From Blastopirellula sp. J2-11 (lineage in GTDB: Bacteria > Planctomycetota > Planctomycetia > Pirellulales > Pirellulaceae), in NCBI RefSeq assembly GCF_024584705.1, contig NZ_CP097384.1:310001-374000 (forward strand): a stretch of 64,000 nucleotides of DNA, given 5' to 3'. The stretch's first letter is position 1; every line of letters begins with the position of its first letter. Shown piece after piece: positions 17,705 to 29,400 of this stretch. A program made the position numbers and the translations under genes. The notes beneath the pieces were generated by a model. That model was not told the DNA's origin, did no database searches, and saw nothing but the letters and a program-made list of their open reading frames with translations.

Positions 17705-18868
17705 TCACGGAATTTCACGGTTGTAGTTTCCTCGCTGCGGGCCACCACCATCCTGGGACCAAAAGCCGTTATTGCCGTTCCCAAGAGAGTAGCAGCTTAG
17801 AAGGCCGCGCTGTTGCTTTCGACAGATGATCACGTCATCCCAAAGGCATTCCATGAGATGGGCGCTGGGCATAGGGGACTGCCAATCGATGACGCCCTGA
17901 CTAGGATCGACGCAGTAGAGCTGGTCGATATGTTGCAGATATACCCGATCTTGTCCTGCGATCATGCGATCGATGGTTAAAGCCAAGACGACCGGAAGTT
18001 GGATCGTCCATGCTTCTTCACCGTTTCTCGCTTCGACCCCTACTAATCGGCAATCGTCATAAGCGGAGCAGATAACAACCCAGTCCAAACAAGGGACGAC
18101 GGCTGTCTTCAACCGGTACTTCGTTTTCTGCGACCATTTTTCGGCGCCTCGAGCAAGATCGTAGCAGCTGAGGCTAGATTTGTTTCGGTTGCAAGCATAA
18201 ACGTTGTTTCGATAGACAGAGTAATCGATTGCGTTGGATGCCGGCGCCCTCCAACGCAGTTTTCTGTTTTGATCATTCAAGCAATAAGCGTAGTTGGAAT
18301 CGCGGACAAGAACTCGGCCGGGCAAAAGAATCGGAGCGTCGGCAAGATAAGAATTGCCTTGCTTCAGCCACCAGTCGCCTTTTCCGTTTCTCGCGTCAAT
18401 CGCGAACAATCTGCCGCCTGCGTGAACAAAGATGTCATTTCCGTCAACAGAAATCATGCCGGACTTAAACGGCATTTGGACGTGCCAAATGGAATTGCCG
18501 GTTCTCGTTTCAATGGCGTAGAAGTCGCCGCGATCGGTGCTTACATAGAGTACATCGTCTGACAAGCAGAGATTGGCAAGTCTCAAAGCCGTCCCGGATG
18601 TCTCCGTTTCCCAGACGACGTTTCCCGACTTCAAATCTAGCGCGTAGAGGGCGCCAGTTTTTACATTACTACCTCGTCCGGTCGTGAAAACGAGGGAGCC
18701 GTCGGTGCAAACGGGTCCCAACTGATCGTGGAGTTCTCCGCGAGGAGAAACCCAGGTCCAAAGGAGTTGGCCTGGTTTGGCTTGGGCTAGGACAAAGGTG
18801 GGAAATATTGCAGAAACCGTGACCAATGAACAATAAATTGCCAATTGTCCGAAATATCGCTTACGCAT
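17705..18868 (-). CDS. Secreted PQQ-repeat (BamB-like) beta-propeller protein
   Basis: A 387-residue protein with an N-terminal signal (YCSLVTVSAIFPTFVLAQA) and repeated blades of the PQQ type, for example LYALDLKSGNVVWETE, FYAIETRTGNSIWHVQ and LFAIDARNGKGDWWLK. No cofactor ligands or dehydrogenase partner are seen, so it is more likely a structural or binding propeller in the periplasm than an enzyme. Such proteins are abundant in planctomycetes. It is convergent with the ketoacyl synthase gene, and a 78-base gap separates it from the chemoreceptor gene on the same strand. Confidence 0.85.
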   Translation of the reverse strand: MRKRYFGQLAIYCSLVTVSAIFPTFVLAQAKPGQLLWTWVSPRGELHDQLGPVCTDGSLVFTTGRGSNVKTGALYALDLKSGNVVWETETSGTALRLANLCLSDDVLYVSTDRGDFYAIETRTGNSIWHVQMPFKSGMISVDGNDIFVHAGGRLFAIDARNGKGDWWLKQGNSYLADAPILLPGRVLVRDSNYAYCLNDQNRKLRWRAPASNAIDYSVYRNNVYACNRNKSSLSCYDLARGAEKWSQKTKYRLKTAVVPCLDWVVICSAYDDCRLVGVEARNGEEAWTIQLPVVLALTIDRMIAGQDRVYLQHIDQLYCVDPSQGVIDWQSPMPSAHLMECLWDDVIICRKQQRGLLSCYSLGNGNNGFWSQDGGGPQRGNYNREIP

Positions 18869-18946
18869 TTCCTCTCCTCGCTAGTCGCGCCATAGTTACT
18901 AGCGAGGAATTCTAAGCGAACAATCGTCAATTCGCATCGGATTAAT

Positions 18947-21178
18947 CTAAACTTCAAACCGCGCCACCGCAGCCCGCAGTTTGTCGGCGATGGTCGACAG
19001 TTCGATGCTGGTCGTGTTGGCGGCCGTCGCGTGCGATGCGGTCGTTTCGGCCGCACTGCTGACCGCGACGATCTCGTTGACGATCTGCTCACCGGCGACA
19101 TTCGTTTCTGAGATGCCGGCGGCGACTGTTTCGAGTGACATCGTCGCGGAGCCGACGCTGCTGACCACGTGACGAGTCGTGACGTTCTGCTGTTCGACGG
19201 CCGAAGCGATCGATTGCGACATCGCGTCGAGTTCGGCGATGACTTCGGCGACGCGTGCGATCGACTCGATCGCGGCGCCGCTTGATTTCTGAATGCCGGC
19301 GATGCGACGGCTGATGTCTTCGGTGGCCGCGGCCGTTTGTTTTGACAGAACCTTGACTTCACCCGCTACGACGGCGAAACCTTTGCCTGAATCTCCGGCG
19401 CGGGCCGCTTCGATCGTCGCATTCAGGGCCAGCAGGTTGGTTTGCTCTGCGATGTCTTGGATCGTATCAATAAACGTGCCTATTTCGCTTGCGGCGTGAC
19501 CCAGCTCATCAATCGTCTCGCGACTATTGCCTGTCAGTTGGCTTGCGGCTCGCGCTGAGCCGGAGGTTCGTTCGGCGTTTTTCGCAATCTCGGTGATGCA
19601 AGACGACATTTCCTGCATGTTGTTGGAGATCAGCGAGAAGTTGCCCGAGATTTCTTCGGTGAGATGATTCATCGAATCGATCTGGGCCGAAATCTCTTCG
19701 GTCGCGGCGGTCGCGCTGGCGGAGCGAGTTCGCGTGTTGTTGGCTTGCTCCGTCAAAAATCCAGCGGTCGCCGCCATGTTGCCGGAGGCGCCGTTCAAGC
19801 TTTTCGCTTCTTCCGCTAAGCCTGTAATAATCTCACGTAAGTTGGAGATCAATTGGTTGAAGGCGATGGCCAGTTGACCGATTTCATCTTCACGACGAAT
19901 GTCGAGCGTTTGCTTTAAATCTCCCTTCGCCACCCGGGCGGCCAGCGTCGTCATCTGTGACAACGGCTTGGTGATCGAGCGGGTCAACATCCAGGCGATC
20001 CAAGCGCCGAGCAGAAGGGCAATTCCGCCGGCGAGCGTGGCGCGATACGTTGAAGTCGCCGCTCGATCGGCTGTTTGTGCGGCGATTTGCGTGGCGGAAG
20101 TTTCTGCATTTTGAGCGATTTGGTCGACCAGCGGTTCGATCTTATGCACAGCGGCGCGAAGTTGCTGTTCCAGGTTGGCGAGTTGCTGGTCTTCTTGCAC
20201 CAGCGCATCGAAGGCTTGGAGATAGTCGGTGGTCGACGTCCGAATTTGAGCGACGGAGTTGGGATCGACCAGCGAGTTTTCAAACGCGGCGACAAACTGC
20301 TGTGCCGCTGCATGCGTCTGTTGGATATATTTGGGATCGTTCCGCAGCAGATAATCTTTCTCGCGGCGTCGAATCATCAAAAGCTTCGCCGAAGCGCCGG
20401 GGACGTAATGCTTCAGCAATGCCTGCTCCATGGCCAAGGTGGCTCCCTCCAAGCTGATGTCGCTCGATTCGCCAGCAATTTCCTGCTCTAAAGCGGCGAC
20501 GACCCTGGTCAGTAGCTGCATCTGTTTTTCTTTCAGGTCGGCGTCGTAATGGCCCGTTTGCAGCGATTGCTTGACTTCTTCTATCGCTTTGACAATCGCT
20601 TTGCGGTTGGCGCTCTCAGCAATACGACCGCTGATGGCGCAGCGCTGCAGCGCCGCTACTTGGAGATACAGTTTGTCGACGGCGAACTTTTTAGCGTGAT
20701 CTTCCAGGTCGTGGACAACATCACGAAAATGGCCTTGCAAGCCGGAGTTATGATCGATGCCGCGCCGTGTCCAGCTTTCGGTCAACGCGACAAACGCATT
20801 TCGATAGTCCACAGCCGCAATCGCGATCGCGTTGGCGTCAGCCGCAGCGGCTTCATCCGCCAGGGATTGAGCCAGCACATCAATGCTCGCCGTTTCGGCA
20901 AGCAGTGACGCGTAGCTGGCGGCATGACTCTCGATGTATTTGGGATCGCGCCGCAGTAGGAAGTCTTTTTCGTTGCGGCGGCACTGAAGCATCGCGACGT
21001 TCGCCTTTTCGGCGTGCGTTTGCAGCGAGATTTGCTCGCTCAGCAGCAAGTTATAGTTCTCGACGGTTCGACGGATCGCCAAATGATAGATCGACATGCC
21101 GATACCCATGACGAGAAGCACGATCGCGAACGCTCCACCAATTTGGTAGCGAATACTGACGCGCCCGAGAGGATTCAT
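18947..21178 (-). CDS. Methyl-accepting chemotaxis protein with HBM-like sensor domain
   Basis: The ATG at 21178 gives 743 residues and places the first membrane helix ([18 protein letters not shown]) right after the start. The upstream open frame (140 codons) has no signal character. The periplasmic region of about 290 residues is all-helical and contains two copies of the motif RRxEKDxLLRxDPKYI, as expected for a helical bimodular (HBM) sensor such as McpS. A second helix, a HAMP domain ([21 protein letters not shown]) and a signalling domain follow. The hairpin tip reads [29 protein letters not shown] receptors known elsewhere bind organic acids, so that ligand class is a reasonable guess. 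No other chemotaxis gene lies nearby. Confidence 0.92.
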   Translation of the reverse strand: MNPLGRVSIRYQIGGAFAIVLLVMGIGMSIYHLAIRRTVENYNLLLSEQISLQTHAEKANVAMLQCRRNEKDFLLRRDPKYIESHAASYASLLAETASIDVLAQSLADEAAAADANAIAIAAVDYRNAFVALTESWTRRGIDHNSGLQGHFRDVVHDLEDHAKKFAVDKLYLQVAALQRCAISGRIAESANRKAIVKAIEEVKQSLQTGHYDADLKEKQMQLLTRVVAALEQEIAGESSDISLEGATLAMEQALLKHYVPGASAKLLMIRRREKDYLLRNDPKYIQQTHAAAQQFVAAFENSLVDPNSVAQIRTSTTDYLQAFDALVQEDQQLANLEQQLRAAVHKIEPLVDQIAQNAETSATQIAAQTADRAATSTYRATLAGGIALLLGAWIAWMLTRSITKPLSQMTTLAARVAKGDLKQTLDIRREDEIGQLAIAFNQLISNLREIITGLAEEAKSLNGASGNMAATAGFLTEQANNTRTRSASATAATEEISAQIDSMNHLTEEISGNFSLISNNMQEMSSCITEIAKNAERTSGSARAASQLTGNSRETIDELGHAASEIGTFIDTIQDIAEQTNLLALNATIEAARAGDSGKGFAVVAGEVKVLSKQTAAATEDISRRIAGIQKSSGAAIESIARVAEVIAELDAMSQSIASAVEQQNVTTRHVVSSVGSATMSLETVAAGISETNVAGEQIVNEIVAVSSAAETTASHATAANTTSIELSTIADKLRAAVARFEV

Positions 21179-21541
21179 GCGAAACCGTGTAGACTTGTTG
21201 GGATCGATACTTGTCACTGAAATTGCCCTGAACCAATGTTGTGAATGAAAAGTGAAAGTGGAGCCTGGCAGATGCAGCCTGCCGCCCCGAGGAGGGGAAT
21301 AAAAATTGGCTATGAAAAATAGATCGCTCTTGATGGATGTGGCGAAAAAGCATCGTACGGTTCTCCGTAAATAAACGTCGTCAAGGCTGTCCTGATCGGT
21401 GGAATCGGAGTTTGCGGTCTTTCCGGTCCTCTGCATTGGACAAACGGGGAGAGAATCAGCGAGCGGCAGGTTATAATGGAATCGGATTTCTCCAAACCGA
21501 ACCCACCTGCCTACCCCCTCTCTCATTTCTCGATGCCGCCC
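21179..21541. other. Intergenic region between divergent genes, no gene seen
   Basis: These 363 bases separate the chemoreceptor start from the large ThuA/dehydrogenase fusion start. They must hold promoters for both directions. A short A+T-rich stretch (AATAAAAATTGG near 21299) and a GAGGAGGGG tract are visible, but no convincing promoter, hairpin or coding frame. Confidence 0.5.
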
Positions 21542-24500
21542 ATGAAACGCACTTCGCTCGCTCTGCTGCTTGTCTGTCTGATCATCACCTCGGCCCAAGC
21601 TCAGACGGCTCCCAAGCCGATCAAGGCCCTACTAGTGACCGGCGGTTGCTGTCACGACTACGACAATCAGAAGAACCTGATCAAAATCGGCCTAGAAGAA
21701 CGAGCGCTGATGGAAGTAACGGTGGTTCATCAAGGGGGCTCCACCACCGATACGAAGATTCCGCTTTATCAAGATCCGGATTGGGCCAAGGGATACGATA
21801 TCATCCTGCACGACGAGTGCTTTGCTGGCGTCAACGATCCTGCTTGGACGGCTCGCGTGTTAAAGCCGCATCAAGAAGGCGTGCCAGGCGTAGTGATTCA
21901 CTGTGCGATGCATTGTTATCGCGACAAGACGGATCAATGGTTCAAGTTTTGCGGCGTCACCTCGCATGGTCATGGGGCTCAATATCCGCACGAGGTTTTG
22001 AACGTCGACGCCGAACATCCCATCATGGAGGGGTTTGGCGCCGCGTGGGCTAATCCTCAGGGAGAGCTGTATCACATCGCCAAGCTGTGGCCCGACGCCC
22101 ACTCGTTGGGAGTCGCCAAAAATCAAGACAACGGCAAAGCCGAGACTTGCGTTTGGGTCAATCAATATGGAGACACGCGCGTTTTTGGCACCACGCTGGG
22201 ACACCACAACGAAACGGTCAGCGCTGACAAGTTTCTCGATCTGTTGACGCGCGGCGCGCTCTGGGCCTGCGACAAGCTAAACGCCGACTATCTAAAGCCG
22301 GAAATGCCGAAACTGGTTCCGGTCAACCTGGCGCAGGGAAAACCGACGACCGCTTCGAGTGAAGAGACCGGTAAAAGTAACTTCAAGCAACTTGCTGTCG
22401 ACGGCGATCCGGCGACTCGCTGGTGCGCCGGAAACGGCAGTGCGCCTCAGTGGTTGATCGTCGACCTCGAAACGCCGCAATCGATTCATGGCTGTAAGAT
22501 TGATTGGGAGTCGGATCAAACGATCTATCGCTATACGGTCGACGTCTCTTCGGATCAAAACGTCTGGAAGACCGTCGTTGATCGATCCCAGAATGACGGA
22601 GACCGCAATCACCAATTTGACTTTGCGGCCGATGACGTTCGTTATGTTCGCGTGCAATATCTCGGCAGCAACACCGGTGGTTGGGGAAGCGTTCGTGAGC
22701 TCTCCGTCTTCGGCGACCAGTGGACGACAATTGATCCGGTCGCGGACGCTGACAGCGCCGATGCCGAGCTGCTGGCGAAAGTAAAAGTGCCGGAGGAGTT
22801 TGACGTCACGCTGTTCGCAGCTCCGCCGGCGGTCACCTATCCGGTCTATGTAGCCGCCGCGCCCGATGGCGTCGTTTACGTTTCGGTCGACAAAAATGGC
22901 TCGCTCGACCGCAAGCTGAATCGCGGCGCCATCTATCGCCTGCGCGATATTGATGGAGACGGACGTGCGGATGAATCGAAGTTGTTCGTGTCGGATGTGG
23001 ACTCGCCGCGGGGACTGGTTTGGGATCGTGATCGCTTGTACGTGATGCACCCGCCGCATTTGAGCGCTTTCATCGATCATGACGGCGACGGCGTTGCGGA
23101 CGAAGAAAAAGTGCTGGTCAAAAATATCGCCTTTGATTTCAAAGATCGGCCGGCCGATCACACGTCCAACGGCGTGACCCTGGGTATCGACGGTTGGCTT
23201 TATCTGGCGATCGGCGACTTTGGATTTATGGAGGCCGAAGGCGCCGATGGGACCAAGTTGCAATTCCGCTATGGCGGCGTCATTCGCGTTCGTCCCGATG
23301 GCAGCGGATTGCAAGTCTACTCACGCGGCACGCGCAACATTCTGGAAGTGGCGCTCGATCCGCGACTGAACGGGTTTACTCGCGACAACACCAACGACGG
23401 CGGCGGCTGGGATATTCGCCTGCATCATTTCAGCGGGCACGAAACGCATGGTTACCCGCGACTTTATATGAACTTTGGCGATGAGATCGTGCAACCGTTG
23501 GCTGATTACGGCGGCGGTTCTGGCTGCGGCGCTTTGTACTTGAGCGAACCTGGTTTTCCGGGTGAATATGGGGATGCGATCTACACGGCCGATTGGGGCC
23601 GCAGCATGATCTATCGCCATCTGCCGAAAGCCAGCGGCGCCACGTTCACTGCGGACCAAGAGGAATTCATCAAACTGCCGCGAGTGACCGATTTGGACGT
23701 CGACGCGCAGGGTAACATCTACGCAACCAGCTGGGATGGGGCCACGTTTACTTATAACGGTGAGCATGTCGGCTCGCTGATTCGCGTGACCCCCAAGGGA
23801 TATCAGGCTAAACCGGTCCCTGATTTTCTAACGGCGACCGCGGAAGAACTGGTGAAGCTGATCGCCGATTCGGCCAGCCATCGCATTCGCTTAGCGGCTC
23901 AGCGAGAACTACTGGCCCGCAATGTCGATGATGCGTCGGTCGCCGCTTTGACCAAGCTGGTTGAAAACAAATCGGCGCCGCTCGACAATCGGGTCGCGGC
24001 AATCTTCACGCTCAAGCAATGGCTCGGCCAGAAAAGCCATGCGATTTTGGCCAGAGTCGCTGCTGACGAAAGCATGCGAGCCTTTGCGATTCGCGCGTTG
24101 ACCGATCGTTGGGATCAACAAACGGAAATTCCGGTTAACCTGCTGCTGGAGAGCTTATCGTCGAGCGATGCTCGGACGCAGCTTGAAGCGATCGTTGGCT
24201 TAACTCGTTTGGGCGACGTCAAAAATGGCGCTGCGATAACGGCCTATTTGGACCATCAAGATCCGATCATCGCGCATACCGCCGTGCAAGCGCTGATCAA
24301 GTTGCAAGCCGCGGGCGCCGCCCTGGCGGTGATCGACAATCCCCAAGCGTCGTCTGCTCAGCGAACCGGAGCGATTCGCGTGGTGCAATCGTTGCACGAC
24401 GCCGATGTCGTCACCGCATTGATCGAACGTTTGGCGAAAGAGCAAGACGCCGCGCGTCGCAGTGATCTGCTGATCGCGCTCTGCCGACTTTACAATCATG

Positions 24501-25792
24501 AAGGCAAGTGGACCGGGCAAAGCTGGGGAACGCGTCCCGATACGCGCGGTCCCTATTATCAGCCGGAGCCATGGAGCGAGTCGCCGCGCATCGCCGCCGC
24601 GCTGAAGAATCAGTTGGAATCTCTTTCGCCGACCGACGCCGAGTTTCTGCTGAAACAATTGGCCCGTCATCGCGTCGATCTCGACGGCAGTTTGCAACTT
24701 GTGTTGACTCGCGCCGCCGCTGACGCTCAGTTTATTCCCGCTGCCGTCACCAAGATCGCGGCCGGCGATTCGCTGCCCAGCGAAGCGATTCCGTTGCTCG
24801 AAAAAGTAGTTGCCGATGAAACCGCGGAAGCGGCCGTGAAATCGGCGGCGGTCATTGCTTTGCTACGTTCACAGAACAAAGACGTTTTGGCTACTGCTCA
24901 CGCCGGTCTGAATGCGCTGCATAGCGACACGAAGTCGAAGGCTGCTTATCTGGCGGCGTTTGATGCGTTTAAAGATTCGGGACGCTTGAGCAGTTGCGTT
25001 CATCCCTTGCAAGAGATGGCCGTCTCCAACGAGGGGATCGCATCGGTGTGGGCCGACGCCGGCCTGGTTTTGCTTTCGCAACAGAAAAAGCTTTCTCCGG
25101 AAGTGCAAGCAATCGTCGCGAAGTCGGTTGACTCTGGCTGGAGCGATCGTCCGCGTCAACGACTCGAGGCCGTCTATCTGGCGAATGATCGTCGAGCCGA
25201 AGAGAAAATCATCGAACTGCTCGCGTCCAACGATCCCCAAGTCAGCGGCGCCGCGCAGCGGATCGCCAACGCCTGGCAGATCAAAGCCCAAATGCCGAGC
25301 GGACCAAAGCTGAAGACGATGAAGCCGGAAGAAATCATCGCCCAGGTGATGAAGAAGAAAGGGGATGTCAAGCGAGGCGAGCAGCTCTTCGCCAAGCTTA
25401 CCTGCAATCGTTGCCATACGGTCGATCCGAACGAAAAGCCGATCGGTCCTTACTTGCCGCAGGTCGCCAAAACTTACAGGCGTGAGCAATTGGCCGAATC
25501 GGTGCTGCTGCCGAGCAAAACGTTCGCGCAAGGTTTTGTCACCAATATCTTTTTGCTGGACGATGGACGCGTCATGACGGCGTTTATCACCAGCGAAGCT
25601 GCCGACGAAATTATCATTCGTGACGAACAAGGGAATGAGCACAAGCTTGACCCGGATGCGATCGATGCTCGCAAGAAGAGCGAGGTCTCTGTGATGCCCA
25701 AGGGACTGACTGACGAGATAACGCTGGACGAGTTCACCTCGCTGATCGACTATCTGCAATCGTTGGCCGCAAAGGCTCCAGACGCCAAGTAA
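21542..25792 (+). CDS. Giant secreted fusion: ThuA, discoidin, PVC dehydrogenase propeller, HEAT, cytochrome c
   Basis: A 1416-residue exported protein (signal [20 protein letters not shown]; an in-frame ATG three codons upstream at 21533 is also possible). Domains in order: ThuA-like (about 25-260, [15 protein letters not shown]); F5/8 type C discoidin-like carbohydrate-binding domain (about 265-410, [16 protein letters not shown]...[13 protein letters not shown]); PVC-type membrane-bound dehydrogenase propeller (about 425-760); HEAT-like helical repeats (about 770-1240); cytochrome c with haem motif CNRCH at Cys1288 and a likely distal Met in the MPKGLTDEI region. The architecture suggests sugar binding, oxidation and electron transfer in one periplasmic protein. 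Substrate unknown. Such fusions are a hallmark of planctomycetes and verrucomicrobia. Confidence 0.9.
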   Translation: MKRTSLALLLVCLIITSAQAQTAPKPIKALLVTGGCCHDYDNQKNLIKIGLEERALMEVTVVHQGGSTTDTKIPLYQDPDWAKGYDIILHDECFAGVNDPAWTARVLKPHQEGVPGVVIHCAMHCYRDKTDQWFKFCGVTSHGHGAQYPHEVLNVDAEHPIMEGFGAAWANPQGELYHIAKLWPDAHSLGVAKNQDNGKAETCVWVNQYGDTRVFGTTLGHHNETVSADKFLDLLTRGALWACDKLNADYLKPEMPKLVPVNLAQGKPTTASSEETGKSNFKQLAVDGDPATRWCAGNGSAPQWLIVDLETPQSIHGCKIDWESDQTIYRYTVDVSSDQNVWKTVVDRSQNDGDRNHQFDFAADDVRYVRVQYLGSNTGGWGSVRELSVFGDQWTTIDPVADADSADAELLAKVKVPEEFDVTLFAAPPAVTYPVYVAAAPDGVVYVSVDKNGSLDRKLNRGAIYRLRDIDGDGRADESKLFVSDVDSPRGLVWDRDRLYVMHPPHLSAFIDHDGDGVADEEKVLVKNIAFDFKDRPADHTSNGVTLGIDGWLYLAIGDFGFMEAEGADGTKLQFRYGGVIRVRPDGSGLQVYSRGTRNILEVALDPRLNGFTRDNTNDGGGWDIRLHHFSGHETHGYPRLYMNFGDEIVQPLADYGGGSGCGALYLSEPGFPGEYGDAIYTADWGRSMIYRHLPKASGATFTADQEEFIKLPRVTDLDVDAQGNIYATSWDGATFTYNGEHVGSLIRVTPKGYQAKPVPDFLTATAEELVKLIADSASHRIRLAAQRELLARNVDDASVAALTKLVENKSAPLDNRVAAIFTLKQWLGQKSHAILARVAADESMRAFAIRALTDRWDQQTEIPVNLLLESLSSSDARTQLEAIVGLTRLGDVKNGAAITAYLDHQDPIIAHTAVQALIKLQAAGAALAVIDNPQASSAQRTGAIRVVQSLHDADVVTALIERLAKEQDAARRSDLLIALCRLYNHEGKWTGQSWGTRPDTRGPYYQPEPWSESPRIAAALKNQLESLSPTDAEFLLKQLARHRVDLDGSLQLVLTRAAADAQFIPAAVTKIAAGDSLPSEAIPLLEKVVADETAEAAVKSAAVIALLRSQNKDVLATAHAGLNALHSDTKSKAAYLAAFDAFKDSGRLSSCVHPLQEMAVSNEGIASVWADAGLVLLSQQKKLSPEVQAIVAKSVDSGWSDRPRQRLEAVYLANDRRAEEKIIELLASNDPQVSGAAQRIANAWQIKAQMPSGPKLKTMKPEEIIAQVMKKKGDVKRGEQLFAKLTCNRCHTVDPNEKPIGPYLPQVAKTYRREQLAESVLLPSKTFAQGFVTNIFLLDDGRVMTAFITSEAADEIIIRDEQGNEHKLDPDAIDARKKSEVSVMPKGLTDEITLDEFTSLIDYLQSLAAKAPDAK

Positions 25793-25856
25793 GCGGATCG
25801 CCGACCTTTTCGTCGCGTGATCGGCGGTTTAAGCTGGCGGTTTTCGCTCCTCTTGT

Positions 25857-26291
25857 ATGCGGAACCGCCTGATGACTGACGAAGCGCCGTCGCTGAATAC
25901 GCTGATCGATCGTCTGACGACCGACGACCAAACCTCGGTCGCCGCGATCAAGCAAATGATTTCGCAGTTTGTCGCCGAACGGGACTGGCGGCAATTTCAC
26001 GCTCCCAAAAATATCAGCATGGCGCTGGCGGTCGAAGCGGCCGAACTGATGGAACATTTCCAGTGGCTTACGGTCGAAGCGTCGCGGGAAGTAGAGTCCG
26101 ACCCCGCCAAGATGACCGCCATCGGCGAAGAATTGGCCGATATCTTATGCTACGGGCTCGCATTGGCCAACGAGCTGAATATTGATGTCGCGGCGGCGAT
26201 GAGCGACAAAATGCGGAAAAACATCCGCAAATACCCCAAAGACGAATATCAAGGGCGGTACGGCAAAGACGATCCAGGGCGCCGCGACTAG
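25857..26291 (+). CDS. MazG-like nucleotide pyrophosphohydrolase
   Basis: A 144-residue all-alpha NTP pyrophosphatase of the MazG/RS21-C6 (dCTPase) type. Metal-binding acidic motifs are visible: VEAAELMEHFQW (ExxxE-like) and EELADILCYGLALANEL (EExxD). Members hydrolyse abnormal or excess (d)NTPs to the monophosphate. The translated start may be ATG 25857 or the in-frame ATG 25872, and neither has a strong ribosome-binding site. Its placement between two large secreted oxidoreductase genes seems unrelated to its likely housecleaning role. Confidence 0.88.
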   Translation: MRNRLMTDEAPSLNTLIDRLTTDDQTSVAAIKQMISQFVAERDWRQFHAPKNISMALAVEAAELMEHFQWLTVEASREVESDPAKMTAIGEELADILCYGLALANELNIDVAAAMSDKMRKNIRKYPKDEYQGRYGKDDPGRRD

Positions 26292-26439
26292 CCGCAGTCG
26301 ACCGAGCCCCTGACCAGGGAGTTGCTCGAAGTTTTTCAGGCGATTAGGCTAAAAGATTCGACGCCGTTTCCCTCCCGCCTAGGCGTCGTCGATCTCCCCA
26401 GGCCGTATTCTGTCGTTTGTTCTACCAAGGTCGATCGTC

Positions 26440-29400
26440 GTGAAGCTATTTGCACCGATTCTCGCGCTGGCGCTGTCGACGCTAGCGCTCCCTTCTTTCG
26501 TTCGTGCCGAAAACGATGTTCCCGAACCGGAGACGCCGCAAGTTGCGCCCGCCTCGGACGAAGGGAAGAACGCGATGTCGGGCTTCCAGATGCCTGCAGG
26601 CTTCCAGGTCGAGCTGTTCGCCGCCGAACCGCGGATCGCGAATCCGGTTGCATTTTGCTTTGATCCGACGGGACGCGTGTTTGTCGCTGAGACATTTCGG
26701 CAAAGCAAAGGGGTCGAAGACAATCGCGGACACAACTATTGGCTCCATGATGATCTGGCGGCGCAATCGGTCGAAGATCGCCGCGCCTACATCCTCAAAC
26801 ACCATCCCGAAGCGAAAGAGTCCTACACCAAACATGACGATCGCATTCGTCTGATCGAAGATCGCGACGGCGATCACCGGGCCGATCACGATTCGGTCTT
26901 CGCCGATCACTTCAACGATATCGTCGAAGGAACCGGCGCCGGCGTACTGTGGCTGAACGGCGATCTCTTTTACACGAACATTCCCAATCTCTGGAAGCTG
27001 CGCGATACCGACAACGACGGCGTCGCCGACCAGCGCAAGGCGCTTTATACCGGCTTCGGCGTGCGGTACGCGTTTCGTGGACATGACATGCACGGACTGG
27101 TCGTTGGCAACGACGGCAAGGTTTATTTCAGCATCGGCGATCGCGGCTACAACGTCCGCACCAACGCCGGCGTACTGAAAGATCCCGGTAGCGGCGCCGT
27201 GTTTCGTTGCAATCCGGATGGAACGGAATTGGAAGTCTTTTATACGGGGCTGCGAAATCCGCAAGAGCTGACGTTTGACGACTACGGCAATCTGTTCACC
27301 GGGGACAACAACTCGGACAGCGGCGATGCAGCGCGGTGGATCTATCTGGTCGAAGGGGGAAACAGCGGTTGGAATATGGCTTTCCAATATCTCAGCGATC
27401 GCGGACCTTGGAATCGCGAAAAGCTATGGCACCCCTTTCACGAAGGCCAGGCCGCATATCTGAATCCGCCGATTCGCAACTTTGGCGACGGGCCGAGCGG
27501 CCTGGCGTATTATCCCGGCGTCGGCCTCGGAGAAAAGTTTCGTGGGACCTTTTTCCTCTGCGACTTTCGCGGCGGTCCCGCCAATAGCGGCGTCCGTTCT
27601 TTTACGCTGAAAAACAAAGGCGCCACCTACGAAATGGTGGACCACCAACTGGCGATTTGGCACATTCTGGCGACCGACGTCGATTTTGGCCCCGATGGAG
27701 CCATCTATGTCAGCGACTGGGTCGACGGTTGGAACGGGCTCAACAAAGGGCGACTCTATCGCTTCTTCGATCCGAAAGAAATCGATCAGCCGATCGTCAA
27801 AGAGATGCAAAAACTGCTGGCCGCCGGGTTCACCGACAAAGCGACGGACGAACTTGGCAAGCTGCTGGCCCACCCCGATCGACGCGTTCGCCAAGGGGCT
27901 CAGTTTGAACTGGCTAATCGTGATGCATTAGACGTCTTCAACCAAGTTGCGACCAGCAGCGACAACCAATTGGCTCGCTTGCACGCGATCTGGGGCATTG
28001 GACAAATCGCCGACAAGCTGCGCGACGTTCGCGAACGGGCCGAGCCTGCCAAAGCGCTCAGCGAAACGATGGTGAAGGACGCCGATCCCGAAGTTCGCGC
28101 CCAAGCGGCCAAAGTCCTGGGCGATCTCGAAGTTCCGGAATCGCTCGTCGCGCTGCTTGACGACGAGAACCCGCGGGTGAAATACTTCGCCCTTGTCGGC
28201 GTTTCCAAGGGAAATCATTTTGGCGACACGCGGCCGATGTTCGAGCGGATCGTCGAGATCCTCGCCGAAAACGACGATCAGGACCCCGTCTTGCGACATG
28301 GCGCCGTGCTGGCCTTGGCAGCTACGCGAAACGTCCAGCAGATCGGCGATCTGTCAAAACATGACTCGGTCGCGGTTCGTCGCGCCGCGGTCGTGGCGCT
28401 GCGACGACTGCATAGTCCGTCGATCGTCCGGTTTTTGGGAGATGGAAATGAGTCGGTTGTTCTGGAAGCGGCTCGTGCGATTCATGATTTGCCGATGGAA
28501 GCCGCGATGCCGCAACTTGCCGGCCTGATCCATCGCGGGCTAAAAGACAACGCTTTATTACGCCGCGTCCTGAATGCAAACTTTCGACTAGGTGACGCCG
28601 AGACAGCCGCCGCCTTGGCCGAATACGCCGCTGATTCCAACGCGCCGGAAGCGATGCGGTTAGAAGCGCTCGCGATGCTGCAAGACTGGGCCGAACCGTC
28701 GCCGCTGGATCGCGTGCTGAACTTCCATCGTCCGCTGGAGAGCCGCGACGCCGAAGTAGCGAAAGCCGCGCTGGTCACCCAATTGCCGGGTCTGCTGGCC
28801 GGTACCGAGAAAGTTCGCAACGCCGCCGCGCAATTGGCCGCCAAGTCTGGTATTCAAGAGGTCGCACCGGTTTTGATCGCGTTGATGAATGACGCGGAGC
28901 AAACTCCGCAAACTCGGGCCGATGCGCTGACCGCTGCAGTCGCACTGAACGCTAACAACAAGTCGGTCGTGCTTGACGCGCTTTCGTCCGATGTGCCTGA
29001 GGTTCGCGCCGCCGCCCGTTCGTTGCTGGAGAAGGTCGCTCCTGACCAGGCGATCGCCAAGTTGGCAGGCGGAGCGAAAGCCGGCACGAAGGTTGAACGC
29101 CAGCAGGCGCTTGCTTCGCTGGCCGAGACCAAATTGGATGGCTCCGCCGCAGCGATAGCCGATCAAGTCGCCGCGTTGTTAGCCGGAGAAGTGCCGGTCG
29201 ATACGCAACTGGACGTGCTGCAAGCCGCCGAAGCGAAACGAGACGACAAAGCGGTAGGTGAGTTGCTAGGCAAGTACGAAGCGACGCTCGACGCATCCGA
29301 TCCGCTGGCGATGTATCGACCGGCTTTGGCGGGCGGCGATGCCGAGAAGGGACGTAAGATCTTCTTTGAAAAGACGGAAGTCTCGTGCGTCCGTTGTCAC

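Noticed and set aside
18229-18562. Plus-strand frames opposite the PQQ-repeat gene
   Set aside because: Antisense to a clear beta-propeller gene, with no start signal or homology.
22292-23314. Long minus-strand frame of 340 codons inside the ThuA fusion gene
   Set aside because: Antisense shadow of the discoidin and propeller domains. No independent signals.
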